Source of the DNA: Ga0077527 sp038316355
Lineage (GTDB): Bacteria > Pseudomonadota > Gammaproteobacteria > Burkholderiales > SG8-41
Direction: 5' to 3'
DNA length: 64,000 nucleotides
NCBI GenBank assembly: GCA_038316355.1
Contig: JBBQAO010000008.1
Span: 13,631-77,630, forward strand
Shown: in pieces, positions 53,128 through 61,466 of the stretch
How positions within the stretch are numbered: the first letter of the stretch is position 1
Layout: every line of letters begins with the position of its first letter
Notes under the pieces: model-generated
Database searches by the model: none
What the model saw: only the letters and a program-made list of their open reading frames with translations
What the model was told of the DNA's origin: nothing
Position numbers and translations under genes: made by a program

Positions 53128-54096
53128 ATGTCATCCATCCGTTGTGCGCTGCCCGTGTTATTGCTGGGCGCGACACTGTCCTGCAATGTCATGGCCCAGG
53201 GCTATCCCGACAAGGCCGTGCGCGTCATCGTGCCCTTCCCCGCCGGCGGCGCTGCCGACATCGTCGCGCGCCATTTCACCACCCGGCTGTCGCCCCTGAT
53301 CGGGCAGCAGATCATTGTCGACAACCGCGGTGGCGCGGGCGGCATCATCGGCGGTGAAATTGCGGCGCGCCTCCCTGCCGACGGTTACAGCCTGCTGTTT
53401 GCCTCGTCGAGCGTGCTGTCGATCAATCCGCACTTGGGCGCCAAGGCACCATATGACGTGCTGAAAAGTTTCACGCCCATCGTCAAGATCGGTGATGCAC
53501 CGAACGTGCTGACCGTGCACCCCTCGGTGCCGGCAAAAACCGTGAAAGAACTGATCGTCATCGCCAAGGCCAAACCCGAAGCCCTGGCCTATGCTTCCAA
53601 CGGCACTGGCACATTGAGTCACCTGACCGGCGAACTGTTCGCGCAGCGTGCCGGCGTCAAAATGCTGCACGTGCCGTATAAAGGCGGCGCGCCGGCGGTG
53701 ATTGATACCGTTGCCGGCAATGTATCGGTGCTGTTCGCTGCATTTCCCACCGTCTCGGGGCAGGTACGTGCCGGTCGCCTGAAAGCGCTGGCAGTGACCA
53801 GTGCCAAACGTATTGCCGTTGCGCCGGAACTGCCGACCGTCGCCGAAGCTGCGCTGCCGGGATTCGAATCCAGCCAGTGGTGGGGGCTCTATGGCCCGGC
53901 CGGTTTGCCGGCGGCCGTGGTCGAGAAACTCAATGCCGCGGGCAACAAAGTACTCGCCACTGACGACATCAAAAAAGCCCTTGCACTCGACGGCGCCGAA
54001 CCCTCCGGCGGCACGCCGGCTGCGCTGGCCGCGTATCACAAGGCGGATTACGAGAAGTGGGGCGCGGTGATCCGCAAGGCCGGCATCAAAGAGTAA
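53128..54096 (+). CDS. Bug-family solute-binding receptor
   Basis: A periplasmic receptor of the tripartite tricarboxylate transporter type, 322 residues, signal peptide ending CNVMAQ. Family motifs are YPDKAVRVIVPFPAGG, DIVARHFTTRLSP, GQQIIVDNRGGAGGIIGGE and HLTGELFAQRAGVKMLHVPYKGGAP. No TctA/TctB membrane genes are nearby, the rule for many such receptors in betaproteobacteria. Ligand probably a carboxylate; it is followed by an MmgE/PrpD enzyme. Confidence 0.93.
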   Translation: MSSIRCALPVLLLGATLSCNVMAQGYPDKAVRVIVPFPAGGAADIVARHFTTRLSPLIGQQIIVDNRGGAGGIIGGEIAARLPADGYSLLFASSSVLSINPHLGAKAPYDVLKSFTPIVKIGDAPNVLTVHPSVPAKTVKELIVIAKAKPEALAYASNGTGTLSHLTGELFAQRAGVKMLHVPYKGGAPAVIDTVAGNVSVLFAAFPTVSGQVRAGRLKALAVTSAKRIAVAPELPTVAEAALPGFESSQWWGLYGPAGLPAAVVEKLNAAGNKVLATDDIKKALALDGAEPSGGTPAALAAYHKADYEKWGAVIRKAGIKE

Positions 54097-54150
54097 AGCC
54101 AGCCGCGCATCTATCTGATATCCAAATAAAACAAGCGTTTGGAGGATCGA

Positions 54151-55563
54151 ATGTCCCAGGAAACCGTGCCGGCTCCAGCTACACTGCGTTTTGCCGAATT
54201 TGCCGCCGGCCTGAATTACGCCGCACTGCCGGAAACCGTCAAAGAACATCTGACCATGTTCATGCTCGATTACCTGCGCGTGGCCTCGCTGGGCCAGCGC
54301 ATGTCCTGGAGTGCTTGGGCGACCAACCTCGCGCGTGAACTGGGCGGCACCGGTCATTCCACGGTACTGTTTTCGACGGACCGCAGCGATCCCGAACGCG
54401 CCACCTTCGTCAACACCACCTACTCGGGCAGCATCGATGCCGACGACGTGCATGTCGGCTCCATGCTGCATCCGGGTTGCATCGTGATTTCGGCGGCACT
54501 GGCCATCGGTGAGGCACGTGGCTTCTCCGGCGAAAAAATCCTCGCCGCGATTGCCGCCGGTTACGAAATGATGATCCGCATCGGGTTGGCCATCCAGCCC
54601 TCGCATTTCAGGCGCGGTTTCCAGAGCACTGCCACCTGCGGCGGTTTCGGCGCGGCAACGGCCGCTGCCAGCCTGTTGTTCAGCGGCAAGAATCGTGCTG
54701 TGCGTATCGCCGAAACCATCGGCCTGGTGGCATCCTTCAGTGGCGGACTGACGCAGTTCTATCACTCCGGTTCAACGGTCAAACGCATCCATGCCGCGCA
54801 TGCCGCCGGCGAAGGCATCCATGCCGCATTGCTGGCGGAAGCCGGATTCTCCGGGCCGACCGACATCCTTGAGGGCCGAGACGGTTTTGCCCGCGCCTAT
54901 GCTGACGGCCATGATTTCGACAAGGGCCTCGCCGGCATCGGCAGTCACTGGCGATTGCTTGAGACGGCGATCAAACCGCATGCCATCAGCGCGCGGGTGT
55001 TGTCAGCAGTCGAGGCCACCGGCGATCTGTGTCGTGAACATCAACTCGACGCCGGTGACATCAAGGCGATCCGTGTCGGCATCCCTAAAATCATCCAGGG
55101 CCGCCTTACAGTCAACGAACCCAAGGATGTGCAGGCCGGGCAGATGAGCCTGCCGTACTGCATGGCCATGGTGATCCGGCAGGGCAAAAAAGTGCCGGCG
55201 GGTTTCGCCATCAACATCGATGATTTCGAGGCCGCACTGGCCGATGCGTCGGTGATGGCGATTTCGAAAAGCATCGATTGCGCGCTGGATCCGGACGCTG
55301 AGCGCGTCAGCACCGAGCAGTCAGTGGGCGCGAAAGTCACGTTCACGCTGCAGTCGGGCAAGACGGTCGAGAAATTCATCGAGGCGCCCAAGGGCAGCGT
55401 ATCGCGGCCGTTCACGCTGGATGATCACATCGCCCGCTTTACTGCAGAAATGCTCAGGCGATTTACGCCGGCGCAGGTCGACACGCTGCTGGCGGAAGTA
55501 CGCGGCTTCGCCAAAGCGCCGAACCCCGACCGGCTGATGCACCTGCTGGCTGCAAAAAAGTAA
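54151..55563 (+). CDS. MmgE/PrpD-family protein
   Basis: A 470-residue member of the 2-methylcitrate dehydratase/immune-responsive gene fold. Typical segments are FAEFAAGLNYAALPETVKEHL, FVNTTYSGSIDADDVHVGSMLHPG (the conserved aspartates and histidine of the active site), AAIAAGYEMMIRIG and HSTATCGGFGAAT-like FQSTATCGGFGAAT. The substrate of such enzymes is often unknown when they lie next to Bug receptors. Start at 54151 after GGAGGATCG. Confidence 0.92.
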   Translation: MSQETVPAPATLRFAEFAAGLNYAALPETVKEHLTMFMLDYLRVASLGQRMSWSAWATNLARELGGTGHSTVLFSTDRSDPERATFVNTTYSGSIDADDVHVGSMLHPGCIVISAALAIGEARGFSGEKILAAIAAGYEMMIRIGLAIQPSHFRRGFQSTATCGGFGAATAAASLLFSGKNRAVRIAETIGLVASFSGGLTQFYHSGSTVKRIHAAHAAGEGIHAALLAEAGFSGPTDILEGRDGFARAYADGHDFDKGLAGIGSHWRLLETAIKPHAISARVLSAVEATGDLCREHQLDAGDIKAIRVGIPKIIQGRLTVNEPKDVQAGQMSLPYCMAMVIRQGKKVPAGFAINIDDFEAALADASVMAISKSIDCALDPDAERVSTEQSVGAKVTFTLQSGKTVEKFIEAPKGSVSRPFTLDDHIARFTAEMLRRFTPAQVDTLLAEVRGFAKAPNPDRLMHLLAAKK

Positions 55564-55573
55564 GCGCGCCGCG

Positions 55574-56386
55574 ATGCCGACACTGAAACTGCCCGACTGC
55601 GAAATGTTTTACCGGGTCGATGATTTCACCGACCCGTGGACCCAGCCCGAAACCGTGCTGATGCTCCACGGCAATGCCGAGAGCAGCCTGTCGTGGTACG
55701 CGTGGACGCCGGTGCTGGCGCGGCATTTCCAGGTGGTGCGTCCGGACATGCGCGGTTACGGCCAGTCGACACCGATGCCGCGCGAATATGAATGGACCTT
55801 CGACAAACTGATCGATGACTACTGCCGGCTGATGGACCATCTCAAGATCGACCGTTTCCATCTGGTTGCCGCCAAAATCGGCGGCGCCGTGGCCCGAGTG
55901 TTCGCTGCCCGCAGTCCGGAACGCATGCTGTCACTGACCGTGGTCGGTACGCCGCAGGCCAAACGCCCCGGTGCCGAACTGATTCCCGCACTGATCGAGG
56001 AATACGAAACCCGCGGCGCCGAACATTGGGCGCGCCGCACCATGGACGGCCGGCTCGGTGAACATTTTCCGGTGGAAGGCGTGGAGTGGTGGACCCAATT
56101 CATGGGCCGCGCGCCGGTGTCGTCACTGATCGGCTTCAACCGCTGCATCAACTACGCCGACATCAGCGCCGAACTGCCGAAGATCCAATGCCCGACACTG
56201 GTCGTCACCACTGAAGAAAGCGGTCTTGGCACGGTCGAACGCACCCGCGAATGGCAGGAAAAAATTCGCGATTCAAAACTGCTGGTGCTGCCGGGCAAGT
56301 CGTACCATGTGGCGGCGAGTGACGCGGAAGCCTGTGCGCAGGCGACGCTGGCGTTTATGCGGGAAACCTCGCAGAAATCCCGTTAG
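55574..56386 (+). CDS. Alpha/beta-hydrolase-fold protein lacking the serine nucleophile
   Basis: A 270-residue protein with the oxyanion strand LMLHGNAESSLSWYAW, the DMRGYGQSTPM segment, and a nucleophile elbow that reads LVAAKIGGAV, so the usual serine of GxSxG is a lysine. The C-terminal histidine is present in PGKSYHVAASD. Hydrolytic activity is doubtful unless the lysine serves a different mechanism. It begins 10 bp after the MmgE/PrpD gene and probably shares its transcript. Confidence 0.85.
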   Translation: MPTLKLPDCEMFYRVDDFTDPWTQPETVLMLHGNAESSLSWYAWTPVLARHFQVVRPDMRGYGQSTPMPREYEWTFDKLIDDYCRLMDHLKIDRFHLVAAKIGGAVARVFAARSPERMLSLTVVGTPQAKRPGAELIPALIEEYETRGAEHWARRTMDGRLGEHFPVEGVEWWTQFMGRAPVSSLIGFNRCINYADISAELPKIQCPTLVVTTEESGLGTVERTREWQEKIRDSKLLVLPGKSYHVAASDAEACAQATLAFMRETSQKSR

Positions 56387-56420
56387 CCCGGATGCAATTC
56401 GGTGTCGTGACGCACCCCGA

Positions 56421-56455
56421 TAAAATATCAATAAAAACAACGACTTATATTATAT
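56421..56455 (+). repeat. Dispersed AT-rich element, copy 5
   Basis: Core ATCAATAAAAACAA at 56427-56440, then CGACTTATATTATAT. It lies between the convergent 3' ends of the hydrolase-fold gene and a Bug receptor gene, 34 bp past the former's stop codon. Confidence 0.8.
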
Positions 56456-56517
56456 CGCGTAGTATGCGTCCCGCATCACGCCCCCCGCTGCCAGCATCGG
56501 GGGTCGATCAACTGCGC

Positions 56518-57537
56518 TTAATCCGCCTGCGCCCCCGACGCCTTGATGACCTTCGCGTATTTCTCGATCTCGCGTTGCAGGTAGGCGGTCATTTCTTCCG
56601 GTGAACTGCCCAGGGGCGCGGCGCCCTGATTCTCCATCAGTTTTTTCACGTCCGGATCGGTCAGCACCTTGGTCATTTCCGCGTGAAACCGCGTGATGAT
56701 GGCGGCTGGTGTTTTGGCCGGAAAAAACATGCCGTACCAGTTGTCGCTCTCGAATCCCTTCAGCGTTTCATCCACCGTCGGCAGGTTGGGCATCGATGGT
56801 GCGCGTTTCAGCGTGGTTACGGCCAGCGCGCGCATGCGGCCGGAATCGATGTGCGGCAGTGCTGCGAGTATGGTGGTGAACAGCATGTCAATCTCGCCGC
56901 TGGCCAGCGCAATCACCGCCTGACCGGCGCCCTTATAGGGGATGTGCGTCATTTTTGTGCCGGTCATTGTCTTCAATAGTTCTGCCGCGAGGTGGCTGGT
57001 GGTGCCGGTGCTGTTGGAACCGAAATTGAACACGCCGGGTTTCGCTTTGGCCAGAGCCACCAGTTCCTTGACGTTTTTCGCGGGCACCGACGGATGGGTG
57101 ACCAGGATCAGCGGCGTCGAAGACACCAGCATCACCGGGGCCAGATCGCGCATCGCGTTGTAGTTGAGTTTGCGGTAAAGAGTGGCGTTGACCGCCAGCG
57201 ACGCGGACTGGAACAGCACCGTGTAACCGTCGGGCGGCGATTTCGCCACCAGTTCCGCGCCGATGTTGCCGCCGGCCCCGGTGCGGTTATCGACGATGAT
57301 CTGCTGGCCGAGCAGGGGTTGCAGCTTGGCGGAGAACAGCCGCGCCTGAATATCGGTGCCGCCACCGGTGGCGAAGGGCACGATCATGCGCACCGGGCGG
57401 TTGGGCCATGTCTGAGCAATGACTGACGTCGTGGCGCATATCAAACCGGTTGCCAGTAGCACTGCGACGCCGGCCCGGACAGGTACAGGAGGGCGACGTT
57501 GCGGAATACCGACGAATGAGCACTTGCGTACCTTCAT
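56518..57537 (-). CDS. Bug-family solute-binding receptor
   Basis: A 339-residue periplasmic receptor. The start at 57537 follows GAGGAGAT. The basic N-terminus and signal sequence (VLLATGLICATTSVIAQ) precede WPNRPVRMIVPFATGGGTDIQAR, GQQIIVDNRTGAGGNIGAE and HLAAELLKTMTGTKMTHIPYKG. It is transcribed divergently from the frameshifted receptor and across from the hydrolase gene. Confidence 0.93.
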   Translation of the reverse strand: MKVRKCSFVGIPQRRPPVPVRAGVAVLLATGLICATTSVIAQTWPNRPVRMIVPFATGGGTDIQARLFSAKLQPLLGQQIIVDNRTGAGGNIGAELVAKSPPDGYTVLFQSASLAVNATLYRKLNYNAMRDLAPVMLVSSTPLILVTHPSVPAKNVKELVALAKAKPGVFNFGSNSTGTTSHLAAELLKTMTGTKMTHIPYKGAGQAVIALASGEIDMLFTTILAALPHIDSGRMRALAVTTLKRAPSMPNLPTVDETLKGFESDNWYGMFFPAKTPAAIITRFHAEMTKVLTDPDVKKLMENQGAAPLGSSPEEMTAYLQREIEKYAKVIKASGAQAD

Positions 57538-57936
57538 GTTGCGTATCTCCTCACCGGTTGCCGGTGCGTTGTTGTTTTGCACGCCATTCGCACGGCGCAG
57601 TTTATTACGTTGTAACGGGGAATTCACGCATCTATCGTGTGCAGCGCGAGAATGCGGCAGAGATTATGCCCGCTTCCAGGCCCAGTCAAGCTTGGGCGCA
57701 ACAACTTGGGCGCAACACCTTCCCCTGACTGCACTTGTTGCCTTACAACGGGCAGTTCGTGCACATGCTTTAGCAATGCGCAGATTACGGACTCTGTGTT
57801 GCTGCTGTAGCGGTGCGGGTCTTATGATCTTCTCATCAAGACGAAGGTGCCGGGGCCAGTCGATCTTGCTCGGCTCCATTCGATCCGGAAATCGGGGACT
57901 GCGAAAAAATAAAACAATTTGGATCAAGGAGAAAAA
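57538..57936. promoter_or_regulatory. 399-bp divergent promoter region with tandem repeat
   Basis: Holds no supported gene. A 13-bp direct repeat CTTGGGCGCAACA occurs at 57691-57703 and 57705-57717 (14-bp period). TTAC-GTT-GTAA near 57605-57615 and TTACAAC near 57743 resemble each other and could be halves of regulator sites. The region separates two divergent Bug receptor genes. Confidence 0.4.
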
Positions 57937-58886
57937 ATGGGGAGAATTCCTGCGGTTGCCTGCATGCTCGCGCTGATGGCTACGGAAGCGATTGCACAGC
58001 CGTATCCTGTCAGACCAGTCCGTGTGATATGCCTTCACAGGCTGGTGGTGGCGCAGATATAGTGGCACGGAACATCGGGCAGAAGCTCACTGAAGCGATG
58101 GGCCAGCAGTTTGTGGTCGACAACCGCATCGGCATTGTCGGTGCCGAGATCGTTGCCAAGGCCCCGCCGGACGGCCATACGCTGATGTTTACCACTTCTG
58201 CGCTGGCGGTTCGCGCAAGCATCTATCAGAAGATGCCGTATGACGCCCTGAAGGATTTTGCGCCAATCACCCAGGCGCTGTCGCAATCGAACGTGCTGGT
58301 TGTGCATCCGGCGGTGCCCGCAAAAAGTGTCAAGGAACTTGTCGCTCTCGCCAAGGCCCGCCCCGGCGAGTTGAATTACGGCTCTGGCGGCAACGCGACC
58401 TCCAACCATCTCGCGGGCGAGCTCTTCAAGCTGCTCACCAAAATCGACGTGGTGCACATTCCGTACCGTGGCGTGCCGCTCGCCATCACCGATGTTGTCG
58501 CCGGGCGTGTGCAATACATCTTCGGCAGCCCGGTCTCGACCCTGCAGCAAGTCAAAGAGGGCCGGTTGCGGCTGCTTGCAGTCACCACACCCAAGCGCAC
58601 GCCAGCGCTGCCGGATGTGCCCACCATTGCTGAAGCCGGCGTACCCGGCTACGAATTTACCGGCTGGATGGGCTTGTTTGCGCCTGCGGGCACGCCACGA
58701 GCCATCGTTGATCGTCTGTACAACGAATCGGTGCTGGCCTTGCGCCTGCCGGAGATAGCCCGTCGGCTGCAGATCGAAGCAGCAGAGCCCGTCGGCAGTA
58801 CGCCGGCAGCGTTCACGGTTTTCATGAAAGAGGAAGTCGCGCGCTGGACCAAAGTGGGGCGAGAAGCAAAGATCAAAGTCGACTGA
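57937..58886 (+). pseudogene. Frameshifted Bug-family receptor
   Basis: The ATG at 57937, after AAGGAGAAAAA, begins a good signal peptide (ACMLALMATEAIAQ) followed by PYPVRPVRVI, the usual Bug start. After codon 31 the frame is lost: the expected VPSQAGGGADIVARN is found one base out of step from 58029, and reading in the first frame meets TAG at 58060. The rest to 58886 is an intact Bug receptor body (GQQFVVDNRIG, HLAGELFKLLTKIDVVHIPYRG). One deleted base near 58028 explains it; a sequencing or assembly error is also possible. Confidence 0.8.
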
Positions 58887-58917
58887 ATCCAACCGGCAAC
58901 ACCACACCGAGATTGAA

Positions 58918-60357
58918 ATGACACGTGCACGCAAAAACTCTCGCCCTGCAGTCGACCGCGAAATGGCCGACATCGCCGATTACGTCACCGGCTATGCGAT
59001 CAAGAGCAAGCTGGCCTATACCACTGCGCGTTACTGCCTGATGGACACTATCGGCTGCGGGCTCGAAGCGTTGTCCTATCCGGCGTGTACCAAGCTGATG
59101 GGGCCTGTGGTGCCTGAAGCGGTGATGCCTGGCGGCGCGCGTGTGCCGGGTACATCGTATGAACTCGATCCGATCACGGCGGCCTTTAACATCGGCACCA
59201 TGAACCGCTGGCTCGACTTCAACGACGCGTGGTTTGGCCGCAACGGCGCGCATCCCTCTGACAACCTCGGCGGCATCCTCGCTACTGCCGACTACCTCTC
59301 CCGCCGCAATGTCGCAAAGGGCAAGGCGCCGTTGCTGATGCGTGACGTTCTCACTGCAATGATCAAGGCGCACGAGATCCAGGGCATCATGGCGCTGGAA
59401 AACAATTTCAACGGACTCGGCATCGACCACGTCATCCTGGTCAAACTCGCCTCGACCGCAGTGGTGACGCAGATGCTCGGCGGTAACCGCGATGAAATCA
59501 TCAACGCGATATCCAACGCCTGGGTCGACGGCCACTCGCTGCGTACCTACCGCAACTCGCCCAACACCGGTTCGCGCAAGTCCTGGGCGGCGGCCGACGC
59601 CACCGCGCGCGGCGTGCGACTCGCGCTGATGGCTTTGAAAGGCGAGATGGGTTATCCCTCGGCACTCAGCGCAAAAAAATGGGGCTTCTACGACACGCTG
59701 TTCCAGGGGCAAAAATTCAAGTTCCAGCGTTCGTACGGCTCTTACGTGATGGAAAACGTGCTGTTCAAGATCGCGTTTCCGGCCGGGTTTCATGGTCAGA
59801 GCGCCGCCGAATGCGCGCTGCAACTCCATCCGCTGGTGAAAGACCGGCTTGATGACATTGCCGGCGTGCAGCAATGGACCCACGATTCCGCCCGGCACCT
59901 GATCAAGAACGGGCCGCTGAACAACCCGGCTGATCGCGACCACTGCATCCAGTACATCGCTGCGGTTGGACTCATCTTCGGGCGCCTGGTGGCGTCGGAT
60001 TACGAAGACGACATCGCGGCTGATCCGCGCATCGACAAGCTGCGCAGCAAAATGCAGGTGACCATCAGCGATCAGTACACGCAGGATTTGCGTGACCCGA
60101 AAAAGCGTACCAACGCCCACGCCATCGAGATCTGTTTCAAGGACGGCAACTGTTTGCCAAAGGTCGAAGTGGAATACCCGCTCGGTCACCCGCGTCGGCG
60201 CAAGGAAGGCATCCCGCTGCTGCTGGAAAAATTCCGCCTGAACCTTGCGCGTCGTTATGCGCCGAAGCAGCAGCAGGCGATTCTCGGCGCCTGCGACGAT
60301 CAGCAGAAACTCGAACGCATGCCGGTCAACGAGTTCATGGCGCTGTTCGTGATTTAG
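58918..60357 (+). CDS. MmgE/PrpD-family 2-methylcitrate dehydratase-like enzyme
   Basis: A 479-residue protein closer to authentic PrpD than the one at 54 kb: DYVTGYAIKSKLAYTTARYCL, TMNRWLDFNDAWFGRNGAHPSDNLG, NFNGLGIDHVILVKLASTAV and RSYGSYVMENVLFKIAFPAGFHG. 2-methylcitrate dehydration in propionate catabolism is a good candidate, but prpB, prpC and prpR are not adjacent. It lies 31 bp after the frameshifted receptor and is probably in the same transcript. Confidence 0.9.
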   Translation: MTRARKNSRPAVDREMADIADYVTGYAIKSKLAYTTARYCLMDTIGCGLEALSYPACTKLMGPVVPEAVMPGGARVPGTSYELDPITAAFNIGTMNRWLDFNDAWFGRNGAHPSDNLGGILATADYLSRRNVAKGKAPLLMRDVLTAMIKAHEIQGIMALENNFNGLGIDHVILVKLASTAVVTQMLGGNRDEIINAISNAWVDGHSLRTYRNSPNTGSRKSWAAADATARGVRLALMALKGEMGYPSALSAKKWGFYDTLFQGQKFKFQRSYGSYVMENVLFKIAFPAGFHGQSAAECALQLHPLVKDRLDDIAGVQQWTHDSARHLIKNGPLNNPADRDHCIQYIAAVGLIFGRLVASDYEDDIAADPRIDKLRSKMQVTISDQYTQDLRDPKKRTNAHAIEICFKDGNCLPKVEVEYPLGHPRRRKEGIPLLLEKFRLNLARRYAPKQQQAILGACDDQQKLERMPVNEFMALFVI

Positions 60358-60404
60358 GCCGGGCAGGCAGTTTCAGTTGATATGTCCTGACGCCGTTACT
60401 GCGG

Positions 60405-61271
60405 TCATTGCTTCACCGCCAGCAAGCCGTCACCATTCACCGCCACCACAAACCCGGCGCGCTGCAGGCGTTTGGCGACTTCATCCGGCACATCGCGTCC
60501 CGAAGTGAGCTTGTTCGGTGAACCGGTGTAATGAAACAGTTTGCCGCGGCGCTTGATGACGCGGGCGAGCTGGTCGTAAAAAACCTGCGAATAGAGTTCG
60601 CCGGCGATGCCGAAACGCGGCGGGTCGTGCAGGATTGCATCGACTGAAGCCGCGGGCAGCAGCGCGATCTCCTGCGTGATGTCGCCCTGCGTCAGCGTCA
60701 GCACTGGGCCAACCAGTGGCGACCACGGGTTGAGTGTGCGCAGCCAGATCACGTCAGGATTTTTTTCAAAGGAAATGATCTGCTGCGCCTGCCCCTGCAG
60801 GCACCACGCCGCAAAGTAACCCAGGCCGCCGCAGGTATCGAGGATCACCTTGCCGCGCGGTTGAATCAGGCCCACCTTGCGTTCGGCATCGGCATAGGGC
60901 GACACCAGTGCTGTGGGCAACATCTTGATGCCGTCGATTTCGAAGGTCGGCGCGCCCCATTCGGTGGGCACCAGTTTGATCAGTGCAGTATTGAAGCGCG
61001 ACACCGGCGCAAAGCCGTCTGCCGTCCAGTGGTAGATCGTTCGCTCGCGACAAATGTCGAGCCAGGGATATTCCCGGTCCTGCCAGGTCCAGCCTGCGGT
61101 GCTCACCGTGACCGTCGATTGCGTGCGCTCCAGGTCGAGCGAACACTCGGCCGTGGAAGCGCCGGCGCGCAGGGCCGAGAGCAGGGCGTTTTGAACGGGA
61201 AGGGTGATGAGTGGAATGGGCTGGTCGCAAGCGGAGGGCGTGGCGGCATAGTCAAAACCTACTATGTGCAC
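60405..61271 (-). CDS. SAM-dependent methyltransferase-like protein
   Basis: A 288-residue protein with a Rossmann core in the second half: VILDTCGGLGYFAAWCL (motif I), IISFEKNPDVIWL and AILHDPPRFGIAG, the DPP[RF] motif of nucleic-acid methyltransferases. The first 120 residues are unlike common N-terminal domains. RNA or protein methylation is possible; the family resembles COG2521-type enzymes. It is divergent from the diguanylate cyclase gene. Confidence 0.8.
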   Translation of the reverse strand: MHIVGFDYAATPSACDQPIPLITLPVQNALLSALRAGASTAECSLDLERTQSTVTVSTAGWTWQDREYPWLDICRERTIYHWTADGFAPVSRFNTALIKLVPTEWGAPTFEIDGIKMLPTALVSPYADAERKVGLIQPRGKVILDTCGGLGYFAAWCLQGQAQQIISFEKNPDVIWLRTLNPWSPLVGPVLTLTQGDITQEIALLPAASVDAILHDPPRFGIAGELYSQVFYDQLARVIKRRGKLFHYTGSPNKLTSGRDVPDEVAKRLQRAGFVVAVNGDGLLAVKQ

Positions 61272-61313
61272 AGTACAAGCCCGTGTTTATACTGAAAAAT
61301 TAATTCAGGATTT

Positions 61314-61330
61314 GCGTCGTTAAACGACGC
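61314..61330. promoter_or_regulatory. Perfect 8-bp inverted repeat upstream of the methyltransferase
   Basis: GCGTCGTT-A-AACGACGC, a perfect palindrome with a single central base, in the 195-bp divergent space between the methyltransferase (start 61271) and the diguanylate cyclase (start 61467). It could be an operator for either gene. Confidence 0.4.
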
Positions 61331-61466
61331 CAGACTGGGTGCAGCTTACTCTGCCGATCCCAGTCCCGGCGATCTTTATTTGCATTGTCTTGCTCAGGGT
61401 GATTGCCCTTTATCACAATCAAAGTTAGCTTAGTTGCCCAGCACGGTGTCATATCCCGGGAGTGGC

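Noticed and set aside
54119..54143. ATATCCAAATAAAACAAGCG before the MmgE/PrpD gene looks like the AT-rich element
   Set aside because: Only a partial match; the stretch forms a TCCAAA/TTTGGA hairpin around the ribosome binding site and is more likely leader sequence.
57904..57930. AAAAAATAAAACAATTTGG before the frameshifted receptor resembles the element
   Set aside because: Lacks the ATCAA start and the ACTTATAT part; probably just AT-rich leader.
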